Shown piece by piece: positions 35,462 to 43,974 of a DNA stretch of 47,181 nt; within the stretch, counting starts at the first letter, position 1, and the number at the start of each line of letters is the position of its first letter. The position numbers were made by a program, and so were the translations under genes. The DNA comes from Arsenophonus melophagi (GTDB lineage Bacteria > Pseudomonadota > Gammaproteobacteria > Enterobacterales > Enterobacteriaceae), in assembly GCA_032378655.1 (NCBI GenBank), contig JAVYJS010000009.1, forward strand, positions 1 through 47,181. The letters are read 5' to 3'. The notes under the pieces were generated by a model that worked only from the letters and a program-made list of their open reading frames with translations, did no database searches and was not told the origin of the DNA.

Positions 35462-36232
35462 TTAATGTTTAACTTGATCTGTTTCAGTATTAGTTAAGCG
35501 CCAAATAGAATTTTGGCCACTTTTTTGTTCTATGAAATCTAGTTGTGTTTCATGTGCAGAGGTTTCTTCTTGATTTGCATAAATGATCTTTAATTTTACT
35601 CCCTCTGCTTTTCGCTTAATATGTTTAATATTACCTATATAGCCATCATCACTCGATATCACATCAACTGAAAAATCCAATGAAGTTTGGCCTCCAGTCA
35701 TAATCATATACACTTCGGCTAATATTTCAGCATCCAGTAAGGCACCGTGTAAGGTACGTTTTGAATTATCAATATGATACCGATCACATAATGCATCCAG
35801 ATTATTCCGTTTGCCCGGAAATAATTTTTTAGCTAGTACTAAGCTATCTGTAATCTGACAGAAGTTGACAATTGGTGGAATATCTCTCTTTAGTTTAGAC
35901 AATTCATAGTCAATAAATCCAATATCAAAAGGGGCGTTATGGATCACTAACTCAGCACCGCGAATAAAATCTAAAAATTCATCAGCTATTTCAGAAAAAA
36001 AAGGTTTATCTTGTAAAAATTCATTACTGATTCGATGCAGTGCAAAAGCTTCAGGATCCACTAATCGTGTTGGTTTGATATAAACATGAAAATGACGACC
36101 ACTCAAGCGGCGATTAATTACTTCTACCGCACCAATTTCAATAATATTGTGTCCTTCATAATGAAGGCCAATCTTATTCATGCCAGTGGTTTCCGTATCA
36201 AGAATAATTTGTCGCGTAATTACTTCGCTCAT
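35462..36232 (-). CDS. dnaQ: DNA polymerase III epsilon (proofreading exonuclease)
   Basis: The 256-residue product (243 in E. coli) is the 3'-5' exonuclease of the replicase. Exo I is LDTETTGMN with D12 and E14. Exo II is HNAPFDIGFIDYEL (about 98-111). Exo III is LHGALLDAEILAEVY with its His and Asp. The C-terminal tail ending NSIWRLTNTETDQVKH corresponds to the segment that binds the alpha subunit in E. coli. It is cytoplasmic, part of the alpha-epsilon-theta core. It diverges from rnhA with only 74 nt between starts, the ancestral arrangement with facing promoters. Proofreading therefore appears kept despite general genome decay. Confidence 0.96.
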   Translation of the reverse strand: MSEVITRQIILDTETTGMNKIGLHYEGHNIIEIGAVEVINRRLSGRHFHVYIKPTRLVDPEAFALHRISNEFLQDKPFFSEIADEFLDFIRGAELVIHNAPFDIGFIDYELSKLKRDIPPIVNFCQITDSLVLAKKLFPGKRNNLDALCDRYHIDNSKRTLHGALLDAEILAEVYMIMTGGQTSLDFSVDVISSDDGYIGNIKHIKRKAEGVKLKIIYANQEETSAHETQLDFIEQKSGQNSIWRLTNTETDQVKH

Positions 36233-36292
36233 GGTGGTTTCTATGTCAAACTTATTGTTTGTAAATTAAAGAAAAAAGAATAAAAGAAATTT

Positions 36293-36306
36293 ATCAGGAA
36301 TCAGGA
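36293..36306. repeat. 7-nt tandem duplication covering the rnhA Shine-Dalgarno
   Basis: ATCAGGA occurs twice, directly before the rnhA ATG. AGGA of the first copy (36296-36299) is 7 nt from the start. AGGA of the second copy abuts the ATG and is too close to serve. Confidence 0.8.
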
Positions 36307-36777
36307 ATGAGAAAACAGGTAGAAATTTTCACCGATGGTTCTTGCTTAGGCAATCCTGGCCCAGGTGGATACGGAGTTTTACTCCGTTATTATAAATATG
36401 AAAAAATATTAAGCAATGGCTATTTTCTTACAACCAATAATCGGATGGAATTAATGGCAGCTATTATTGGGTTTGAAGCGCTGAAACAGCCATGTCATGT
36501 TATCATCACTACAGACAGTCAATACGTACGTCATGGCATGATTCAATGGATACACAACTGGAAAAATCATCAATGGAGACGTTCAAATAAATCCCCTATT
36601 GTAAATGTTGATTTATGGCAACAATTAGACGAAGCAATCTCAAGGCATATCACCGAATGGCGGTGGGTTAAAAGCCATCTTGGACACCCAGAAAATACAC
36701 GGTGTGATGAATTAGCAAGAAATGCAGCACATACGCCAACAGAAGAAGATTGTGGTTACAAGGCAAAGCAATATTAA
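36307..36777 (+). CDS. rnhA: Ribonuclease HI
   Basis: The 156-residue product (155 in E. coli) degrades the RNA strand of RNA-DNA hybrids, removing R-loops and primers. All four carboxylates of the DEDD site are at the E. coli positions: D10, E48, D70 and D134. H124 (VKSHLGHPEN) is also kept. The basic handle region (about 82-100, IHNWKNHQWRRSNKSP) is present. The gene is divergent from dnaQ. A rho-independent-like hairpin lies at 36891-36921. The C-terminus is lysine-containing (YKAKQY), as in enteric homologues of slightly varying length. Confidence 0.97.
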   Translation: MRKQVEIFTDGSCLGNPGPGGYGVLLRYYKYEKILSNGYFLTTNNRMELMAAIIGFEALKQPCHVIITTDSQYVRHGMIQWIHNWKNHQWRRSNKSPIVNVDLWQQLDEAISRHITEWRWVKSHLGHPENTRCDELARNAAHTPTEEDCGYKAKQY

Positions 36778-36890
36778 CACAGTATATATAAACAGTTCGC
36801 GATTTGCATCTATATACTAATTTCAGGAATGTTCGTTTTTATTTAGAAGTAGTCATTAAAATAAACAGCGTGCTTGTGTAGAAAAATAAT

Positions 36891-36921
36891 AAGCTTGCTA
36901 TAGTTGGTAAATCGCAAGCTT
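36891..36921 (+). terminator. Probable rnhA terminator
   Basis: AAGCTTGC and GCAAGCTT form an 8-bp stem around a 15-nt loop, followed by TTATT. Confidence 0.55.
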
Positions 36922-36940
36922 TTATTAAAAAGTACTCAAG

Positions 36941-36974
36941 ACTTTCAAAAGTATAGTTTCGTACTTTTGAAAGT
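36941..36974. repeat. 13-bp perfect inverted repeat
   Basis: The arms are 36941-36953 and 36962-36974 with an 8-nt loop. Confidence 0.75.
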
Positions 36975-37320
36975 AAATTGCTGCGTATTCAATACATTAG
37001 CTCATGAGCATATCAATAACATTGAGTTGCTGCTTAGTTGCCGCTCATATCAAAATGAATTAAATAAGATGAAATTAATCAACAATCATTAATCAATATT
37101 CTATTAGCTTAAACAATAAGCAATGTAAGTTATTGATGTATGATAGTTATTGCTTGCATTAAGGATATGTATTAATTGAGGATGTTATCATTTATTCCAT
37201 AAATGCGAGTAAAAATATTTACAAATAACGTAGTTAGAATGCTACCATGATTGAATCATGCGATCTAATTTTATTAGATATATACTTATAACCTATTAGT
37301 TGTAAGTATTGTCATATTAA

Positions 37321-37348
37321 TATTATGAAACTTATATTATGAAACTTA
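37321..37348. repeat. 14-nt tandem duplication over the gloB start
   Basis: TATTATGAAACTTA occurs twice. The first copy's ATG (37325) opens a five-codon frame whose TGA (37340-37342) overlaps the gloB ATG (37339-37341). Confidence 0.85.
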
Positions 37349-38091
37349 TCAGAATTCATGCATTAGCTGATAGTTATATTTGGCTATTAATTTATCAAGG
37401 TAATTGTGTTATCGTTGATCCTGGTTCCGCTAAGCCAGTACAGCAATTTTTACAACAAAATTCTATAAAACCGGTCGCTATTTTACTCACTCACCACCAT
37501 TATGATCATGTCGATGGTGTTGAAGCATTACAGAGAGATTACCCAGAATTAGTCGTTTATGGGCCAATGGAAACCAGTCATAAAGGAACTACATGTATTA
37601 TAAAGGGTGGAGATCAGTTAAACTTTTCTGGATTTTCATGGAAAATTTTATCTGTACCAGGGCATACACTGGGACATGTTTCTTACTACCAAAAGCCTTA
37701 TTTATTTTGTGGTGATACCCTCTTTTCTGGTGGCTGTGGGCGTATTTTTGAAGGTACATCTGCACAAATGTTTCACTCTATTGAAACACTTAAATCATTA
37801 CCAGATGAGACGTTGATCTGTTGTGCGCATGAGTACACTGCTGCCAATATGGCATTTTCTAGCTATTTATTACCTAATGATGAGGCGATAAAATCCTATA
37901 CTTATGTTGTAAATCAAAAGCGAGCTAACAAACAACCCACTGTGCCTTCACTACTTAAAGTAGAAAAGAAGATTAACATCTTCTTAAGATCTGACGATCA
38001 AAATTTACAAAAAATATTGGGATTTTCCCCATCTATTATTTCAAATTTTGATTTTTTTTCCAAACTTCGTAATCTAAAAGATTGCTTTTAA
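37339..38091 (+). CDS. gloB: Hydroxyacylglutathione hydrolase (glyoxalase II)
   Basis: The 250-residue product (251 in E. coli) hydrolyses S-lactoylglutathione to lactate and glutathione, the second step of methylglyoxal detoxification. The metallo-beta-lactamase motif THHHYDHVDG (51-60) binds the two metals, with further ligands in VPGHTLGHVSY, FCGDTLFSGGCGRIFEG and CAHEYT. The substrate-binding C-terminal helical part is shorter in detail but colinear. It lies downstream of rnhA on the same strand, as in E. coli minus yafS. The start lies in a 14-nt tandem duplication with no Shine-Dalgarno, so initiation may rely on coupling to the upstream mini-frame or on S1. Confidence 0.95.
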   Translation: MKLIRIHALADSYIWLLIYQGNCVIVDPGSAKPVQQFLQQNSIKPVAILLTHHHYDHVDGVEALQRDYPELVVYGPMETSHKGTTCIIKGGDQLNFSGFSWKILSVPGHTLGHVSYYQKPYLFCGDTLFSGGCGRIFEGTSAQMFHSIETLKSLPDETLICCAHEYTAANMAFSSYLLPNDEAIKSYTYVVNQKRANKQPTVPSLLKVEKKINIFLRSDDQNLQKILGFSPSIISNFDFFSKLRNLKDCF

Positions 38092-38763
38092 ATTAAATGA
38101 TCGCGTTAGTTAACGAATACAATATAAATCTTTTCTTTCTCTCTTTATTAAACAAAGATAGAAAGACTAATACAGAATTGAACGTCATTAAGTACAGCAA
38201 TAACTGTTGATTTCACTCTGTTTTGTGTATTTGCTATTAAATAATTTAGCATAAGCACACAGAAAATCCACTACATCTAAGCTAGAAAAGTACCACTTGT
38301 AAAGCAAGTTCTCTAGCACAGGTTTACAAATGGTGCACTCTTAAAAGAGTCTTAACAATTATTAACATAACTTTCTGATGCAAGCGATTTTTTTATTCCT
38401 TTTGTTTCGAGTTGACACATAAATCGCTACTCACTAACCTATATTCCATTATTTTCCAAATGGAAAAGCTGATTTACTTCAATCTTTGATTTCTAATCAA
38501 CGATGTCTTACGAGCCGTATTCGTTTTGTAGTGATAAAAATAATAAAACAAATATTAGATAACTAACGTAGTATCAGTAGTTATAATGTAAAATTCGGTG
38601 ATTTGTTATCAATGAATACTAAATTTTTAACAGTAAAAATGATAAGCTTACATATGCCAATGGGCATAAACGACTGACTAGTTAGTATTAAAAACTTTAA
38701 ATAGTGATAACTATAATCAGTATAATACTGATAACTCATGCCTTAGAGTATGAGAACAAAAAC

Positions 38764-38791
38764 AACATTAATTATAGGTATAATTAATGTT
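38764..38791. repeat. 13-bp perfect inverted repeat
   Basis: The arms are 38764-38776 and 38779-38791 with loop GG. The right arm contains the ATG of the small open frame at 38787. Confidence 0.75.
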
Positions 38792-39128
38792 AAACCTAAA
38801 GCTCATCAAGATGATTCTTGAACATAGTATTCCTAAATTTCATGAAATTTCTCTTAAGGTCTCAGAAATGAGATTTTCTGTTATTAAACAGATGCTTCGT
38901 AATCTGTAATAATATTCATGAATTACGGTTTTATTTTGTACTGCTACAAAGTTATTATAAATTGATTTTTTTTATAAATGTATACCTATACAGGCTGCGT
39001 AAAATAAAATTAGCAAATATTTAAAATGCTCAATAGAAAATAATGAACATGACTACTCATAATCAATAAAATTGAGCTGATATTGCAAGCAGAGCTATAC
39101 AAGTTTAAAGTTTTAACTTACTAGAGAG

Positions 39129-39187
39129 TTATCTTTTCATGCTTTTCTTATATGCTTTCATAATATAAGAAAAGCATGAAAAGATAA
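39129..39187. repeat. 25-bp perfect inverted repeat
   Basis: The arms are 39129-39153 and 39163-39187 with a 9-nt loop and no mismatch. It stands alone about 710 nt from the nearest gene end. Confidence 0.85.
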
Positions 39188-39591
39188 AACCAAATCGCGG
39201 CTCACTCTTAAAAGTGAGCTAATAAATTCAATTTTTAGTAGCATAAAAACACTGCATATACAAACGCTACAATTCCAATTGTTAATCTCTTCTGAAATAT
39301 ATTTTATAAAATATATTGTCCATCCTGTACTGCTAATATTGATTCGTTGAATCAATCAACACTGATAACTAAAACAACTATCACTGTTGTATATTTATTA
39401 TTGTAACTCAAAAGACTTCGATATTACCACAATATTACCCTTTCAGGGTCAAGCGCTTATTAAGGCTAATTAATACTTTATTAAAGCTTAACTTTTTTCA
39501 TAGTATTCTTATGTTGCACTCCAGGCATCAATATCTTCTAGATATAATTAGCTATAGATCTATTGAATTCCGCAGGCTAATTTTAAACTCA

Positions 39592-39625
39592 AGCATCATC
39601 GATACAAGCAAATATCGATGATGCT
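39592..39625. repeat. 13-bp perfect inverted repeat
   Basis: The arms are 39592-39604 and 39613-39625 with an 8-nt loop. Confidence 0.75.
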
Positions 39626-39835
39626 CATTTATTGAGCACTATAGTCCATGCAAATTTTTTAGAAAATTATCCTGATCAAGGTGTAAAGAATTCTTTCTTA
39701 CAAAATCATGCCAAATTATAAGGGATTTTGATTATCCAATAACCTATCATTACATGCAGGTAGTGTATTTAAAATTCTAGATTATTAATTTTTTGTAGTC
39801 ATCTATCATGATGAATTATTACTACTAACTATTAG

Positions 39836-39860
39836 TAATCCTTAACCATTATAAGGATTA
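39836..39860 (-). terminator. Probable eno terminator hairpin
   Basis: TAATCCTTA and TAAGGATTA form a 9-bp stem, 39 nt past the eno stop on the minus strand. Confidence 0.5.
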
Positions 39861-39898
39861 ATCGTACTTTCAGTATCTTTTTAATTAAAAACGTAAAT

Positions 39899-41200
39899 TT
39901 ACGTACGGCCTTTTAGTTCTTTTAAACCATTAAAAGAAACTTTTTTACCTAATGCTTCTTCAATACGAATTAATTGGTTATATTTAGCTACTCGATCAGA
40001 GCGGCTCATTGAGCCTGTTTTGATCTGTCCAGCTTCTGTTCCTACAGCTAAATCTGCAATTGTTGTATCTTCCGTTTCACCGGAACGATGAGAGATAATC
40101 GTTGTATAGCCGGCATCTTTAGCCATTTTAATTGCTGCTAAAGTTTCGGTAAGGATAGCAATCTGATTAAATTTAATTAAAATGGAATTTGCGATACCTT
40201 GCCCAATACCTTCTTTCAAAATCTTAGTGTTGGTAGCAAATAAATCATCACCTACTAACTGAATTGTATCGCCCAATACTTTCGTCTGATAAGCGAATCC
40301 CTCCCAATCGAACTCATCGAGACCATCTTCAATAGAAACAATAGGATATTGTTTTGTTAATTCTTCCAAGTAATGAGTAAACTCTTGTGAAGTAAATGTT
40401 TTACCTTCGCCCTTGAGATTATAATTACCTGTTTTTTGGTTGTAAAACTCTGAAGCGGCACAATCTATTGCTAATGTGATATCTTTACCTAACACATATC
40501 CTGCTTCTTCAACAGCTTCCTGAATTGCAGATAAGGCAGCAGCATTAGACTCTAAATTGGGCGCATAACCACCTTCATCTCCAACTGTAGTATGCATACC
40601 TTTAGCTTTTAGCACTGTTGCCAAGTGATGAAAAACCTCTGACCCAATCCGAACTGCTTCTTTCAAACTTTTTGCACCTACTGGCTGAATCATAAACTCC
40701 TGAATATCAAGATTATTATTTGCATGTGCACCTCCATTGATTATATTTATCATCGGTAACGGCATAGAAAATTTACCTTCAGTGCCATTTAATTCAGCAA
40801 TATGCTGATATAAAGGCATACCTTTTGCAACCGCTGCTGCTTTGGCATTAGCTAATGAAACAGCTAAAATTGCATTAGAACCAAATTTAGATTTATTTTC
40901 TGTGCCATCTAATTGAATCATAATTGTGTCAATATTATACTGATCTTTAGCGTCTTGACCGATTAATGCACCTGCAATCAGGGTATTCACTGCCGCAACT
41001 GCTTTGAGAACACCTTTACCTAAAAAGCGTGCGTGATTACCATCACGTAGTTCTAATGCTTCTCGTGAACCAATCGATGCCCCAGATGGAGCTGCTGCTA
41101 AACCAACAAATCCACCTTCTAAATGAACTTCTGCTTCAACCGTCGGATTACCACGTGAGTCCATGATTTCACGCCCAATAATTTTAATGATTTTAGACAT
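39899..41200 (-). CDS. eno: Enolase
   Basis: The ATG at 41200-41198 gives MSKIIKIIGREIMDSRGNPT and 433 residues (432 in E. coli). An in-frame ATG 15 codons upstream is not conserved, and GGGAAG lies well placed before 41200. Enolase interconverts 2-phosphoglycerate and PEP. Metal ligands sit in AIDCAASEF, SIEDGLDE and VGDDLF; the catalytic Lys lies in SILIKFNQI, and SHRSGETED is intact. The mobile loop, normally SGASTG, reads SGASIG (Thr43 to Ile by E. coli count); the adjacent metal-binding Ser is kept. It follows pyrG by 76 nt, the usual pyrG-eno order. PEP made here also feeds AroA. Confidence 0.97.
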   Translation of the reverse strand: MSKIIKIIGREIMDSRGNPTVEAEVHLEGGFVGLAAAPSGASIGSREALELRDGNHARFLGKGVLKAVAAVNTLIAGALIGQDAKDQYNIDTIMIQLDGTENKSKFGSNAILAVSLANAKAAAVAKGMPLYQHIAELNGTEGKFSMPLPMINIINGGAHANNNLDIQEFMIQPVGAKSLKEAVRIGSEVFHHLATVLKAKGMHTTVGDEGGYAPNLESNAAALSAIQEAVEEAGYVLGKDITLAIDCAASEFYNQKTGNYNLKGEGKTFTSQEFTHYLEELTKQYPIVSIEDGLDEFDWEGFAYQTKVLGDTIQLVGDDLFATNTKILKEGIGQGIANSILIKFNQIAILTETLAAIKMAKDAGYTTIISHRSGETEDTTIADLAVGTEAGQIKTGSMSRSDRVAKYNQLIRIEEALGKKVSFNGLKELKGRT

Positions 41201-41276
41201 CACATTCTTCCCATTACAAATTAAATTTGTAACTAAAAGTAACAAGTAAATACCATGCAGCTAATATCTCTTTTAA

Positions 41277-42923
41277 CTAACCTTTTTGGTATTGTTTCGC
41301 GGATTGATATTCCTTAGCAGCTTTGATAAAGCTAGAAAACAAAGGATGGCCATCCCTTGGTGTTGAAGTAAATTCAGGATGAAACTGACACGCTATAAAC
41401 CAAGGATGATTCGGAGCTTCAATAATTTCTACCAACTTCTTATCCGCTGAACGCCCTGCAATACATAAGCCCGCTTTTTCAATGCGAGTTACAAGCATAT
41501 TATTAACTTCATAACGATGGCGATATCGCTCGATAATGATATCGCTGTTGTATAAATCACGGACTTTGCTACCTTTAACTAAGTGACACATTTGTCCTCC
41601 TACGCGCATTGTACCGCCAAGTTCGCCATTGTTGCTGCAAACTTTTATATGACCCGTATCATTAGCCCATTCCGTCATTAAAGCAACAACCGGATAGGGA
41701 CAATCTGGTGCAAATTCTGTTGAGTTAGCCCCTACCATGCCAGCAACATGGCGAGCATATTCAATTAAGGCAGTTTGCATTCCAAGGCAAATTCCAAAAT
41801 AAGGAACATTATTTTCACGCGCGTAGCGCGCTGTCATAATTTTTCCCTCAATACCTCTCCCGCCAAAACCGCCAGGTACTAGGATAGCATCTAGTCCCTT
41901 TAGCGGTTCATTATTACGCATTTCAATATCTTCAGAATCAATCAGTTTAATATTTACCGTTAAACGGTTTTTTAATCCGCCATGTTTCAACGCTTCAATG
42001 ACTGATTTATAAGCATCAGGTAACTCTATATATTTACCTACCATGCCAACAGTTACCTGACCTATAGGGTTAGCTTGCGCATGAATAACCTGTTTCCATT
42101 CAGACAAATCAGCAGTTATGCATATAAGTTCAAATTTCTCACAAATATAATCATCTAACTTCTGCGATTTCAGTAATACTGGAATTTTATAAATGGAATC
42201 AACATCTTCTAAGGAAATTACTGCTTTCTGTGGTACATTACAGAAAAGCGCAATTTTTGCTCGTTCATGAACAGGAATCATATGATCTGAACGACAAATG
42301 AGCACGTCTGGTTGAATACCAATAGAAAGCAGTGCTTTTACAGAATGTTGTGTTGGTTTAGTTTTCACTTCACCAGTAGCAGGTAAGTAAGGCACTAGAG
42401 TAAGATGCAAGAAAACGGTGTGTTTACGTCCAACGTCAACAGCTAATTGACGAATTGCCTCTAAAAAAGGTAAAGATTCAATGTCGCCTACTGTGCCACC
42501 AACTTCAAGCAAGACGATATCATAGCCTTTTCCAGCACACATAATACGTTTTTTAATTTCATCAGTAATATGCGGAATCACTTGAATAGTTTCGCCTAAA
42601 TAATCACCACGACGCTCTTTACGTAATACTTCAGAGTATATGCGACCAGTCGTAAAATTATTACGACGTGTCATTTTAGTACGAATAAAACGTTCATAAT
42701 GCCCAAGATCTAGATCAGTTTCTGCACCATCTTCAGTAACAAAAACTTCTCCGTGCTGAATTGGACTGATCGTTCCAGGATCAACATTAATGTAAGGATC
42801 TAGTTTCATAATAGTAACATTCAACCCACGGGCTTCCAGTACAGCAGCCAAAGAAGCTGTAGTAATACCTTTTCCTAAAGAGGAAACTACCCCGCCGATT
42901 ACAAAAATATAATTTGTTTTCAT
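41277..42923 (-). CDS. pyrG: CTP synthase
   Basis: The ATG at 42923-42921, preceded by AGGTTC, gives MKTNYIFVIGGVVSSLGKGI and 548 residues (545 in E. coli). An in-frame ATG 11 codons upstream is not conserved. The enzyme aminates UTP to CTP using glutamine. The N-terminal synthase domain has GGVVSSLGKG, KLDPYINVDPGT and QHGEVFVTEDGAETDLDLGHYERF. The C-terminal class I glutaminase has the nucleophile in GICLGMQ and the His-Glu pair in CQFHPEF. FVTGG is FVIGG here (Thr9 to Ile). mazG, which separates relA and pyrG in E. coli, is missing upstream. Confidence 0.97.
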   Translation of the reverse strand: MKTNYIFVIGGVVSSLGKGITTASLAAVLEARGLNVTIMKLDPYINVDPGTISPIQHGEVFVTEDGAETDLDLGHYERFIRTKMTRRNNFTTGRIYSEVLRKERRGDYLGETIQVIPHITDEIKKRIMCAGKGYDIVLLEVGGTVGDIESLPFLEAIRQLAVDVGRKHTVFLHLTLVPYLPATGEVKTKPTQHSVKALLSIGIQPDVLICRSDHMIPVHERAKIALFCNVPQKAVISLEDVDSIYKIPVLLKSQKLDDYICEKFELICITADLSEWKQVIHAQANPIGQVTVGMVGKYIELPDAYKSVIEALKHGGLKNRLTVNIKLIDSEDIEMRNNEPLKGLDAILVPGGFGGRGIEGKIMTARYARENNVPYFGICLGMQTALIEYARHVAGMVGANSTEFAPDCPYPVVALMTEWANDTGHIKVCSNNGELGGTMRVGGQMCHLVKGSKVRDLYNSDIIIERYRHRYEVNNMLVTRIEKAGLCIAGRSADKKLVEIIEAPNHPWFIACQFHPEFTSTPRDGHPLFSSFIKAAKEYQSAKQYQKG

Positions 42924-43730
42924 GCTGAACCTGAAAATTTCTATATTAAAAGACAATGCAGATAACAGAGCTTAAAATTAGCATACCCGTTTTAAATATG
43001 ATAAAATGTTCTATTCTTAATCAAGAGTTAAGAGTCATCAATAATCTTTTAGTATCAAAAATTAACTTTCTCGAATTCCTTACAGTAACTAACTACTTAA
43101 TGATAACATACTAACTAATATTTAGTAAATTCAGTTAAAACAATCATCATTGTTTTAAGTTGACTGTAAAATTTTTCTATTTTATGTAGTGTAGATTTTC
43201 TCATTCATCCCTTTAAGATTAGTTTTCTACTAAACGAATGGTGTTTAAATTTATGAAATATTTTTTATAATGCTAATCCCTGCTCATGGAGCAGGAGTCA
43301 TAATCATTAATCCCTGCAAAGCAAAGTAAATTTTTAATAAAAAAGTAAATCATCATGTCTAAAATGAATAATCAAATAATGAATCATCAAATCAGGCACG
43401 CTAATTAGTATCTTCTAAAACCTAAAACCGTATGGGATGCTCCTTGCTTATTCTTTGGTTTTATTTTTGCTAATCATAGTGCTATTATCCAGACTTAGTG
43501 TTCCCTACCCATACAAAAGCATGGGTGATTTGATATGATCAATTTTGACTAATTACTTGGTAGCTTGCATTGAAATAAAATTATTTTTATTGACTAATTT
43601 ATGAATTTAAAATAATGTAAAAAAACAGTTAATCACTTCATTCTTCTTTAAGGCTAAAAATTCTAGTACCATTAAATGAGACATCGCATCAATGGCCCCC
43701 AATAGATCACAATTTCTACTTTATACCTAT

Positions 43731-43750
43731 TGATGTTATTTGATGTTATA
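43731..43750. repeat. 10-nt tandem duplication
   Basis: TGATGTTATT is followed by TGATGTTATA; 9 of 10 bases are identical. Confidence 0.8.
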
Positions 43751-43777
43751 GAGGTATTCCACTTATTCATGTCTTTT

Positions 43778-43823
43778 TATGTTATGAAAACCATACCTAT
43801 TATGTTATGAAAACCATACCTAC
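43778..43823. repeat. 23-nt tandem duplication
   Basis: The unit begins TATGTTATGAAAACC and recurs head to tail at 43778-43800 and 43801-43823, with 22 of 23 bases identical. It is the longest tandem copy seen in the window. Confidence 0.9.
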
Positions 43824-43974
43824 AGTCAATTGATTAAATCGTAATCAATTAAAATGGATTATTACACCTACCATACTTTTGATGGTTTTCTATTCAACAG
43901 TGGAAAACCATCCACAACTAATTTATGCACCGTTATATTACACATCTTATTTTATTAAGATAAATAATCAATAC

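Larger units (their letters stand above)
36778..37338. other. 561-nt gap, former yafS position
   Basis: E. coli yafS lies here on the opposite strand; I could not read it. The gap holds the rnhA terminator, a 13-bp perfect inverted repeat (36941-36953 with 36962-36974) and the gloB leader. Confidence 0.55.
38092..39898. other. 1.8-kb gene-poor joint between gloB and eno
   Basis: E. coli has mltD downstream of gloB; no LysM or lytic transglycosylase motif can be read here. A 40-codon open frame at 38787-38909 (MLNLKLIKMILEHSIPKF...) is unrecognised and may be chance. Perfect inverted repeats occur at 38764-38791, 39129-39187 and 39592-39625. Confidence 0.55.
42924..43974. other. 1.05-kb gap, former mazG position
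   Basis: No MazG motif (EExxE...ELGDLL) can be read on either strand. The gap holds a 10-bp perfect inverted repeat (43135-43158), a 7-bp GC-rich hairpin (43279-43295), and two short tandem duplications (43731-43750 and 43778-43823). Confidence 0.55.

Noticed and set aside
37200..37320. tRNA-like or riboswitch structure before gloB
   Set aside because: Short complementary stretches exist, but there is no T-arm consensus, no acceptor pairing and no known aptamer core.
42924..43974. mazG relic between pyrG and relA
   Set aside because: The position is right, but I could not read any MazG motif in any frame.
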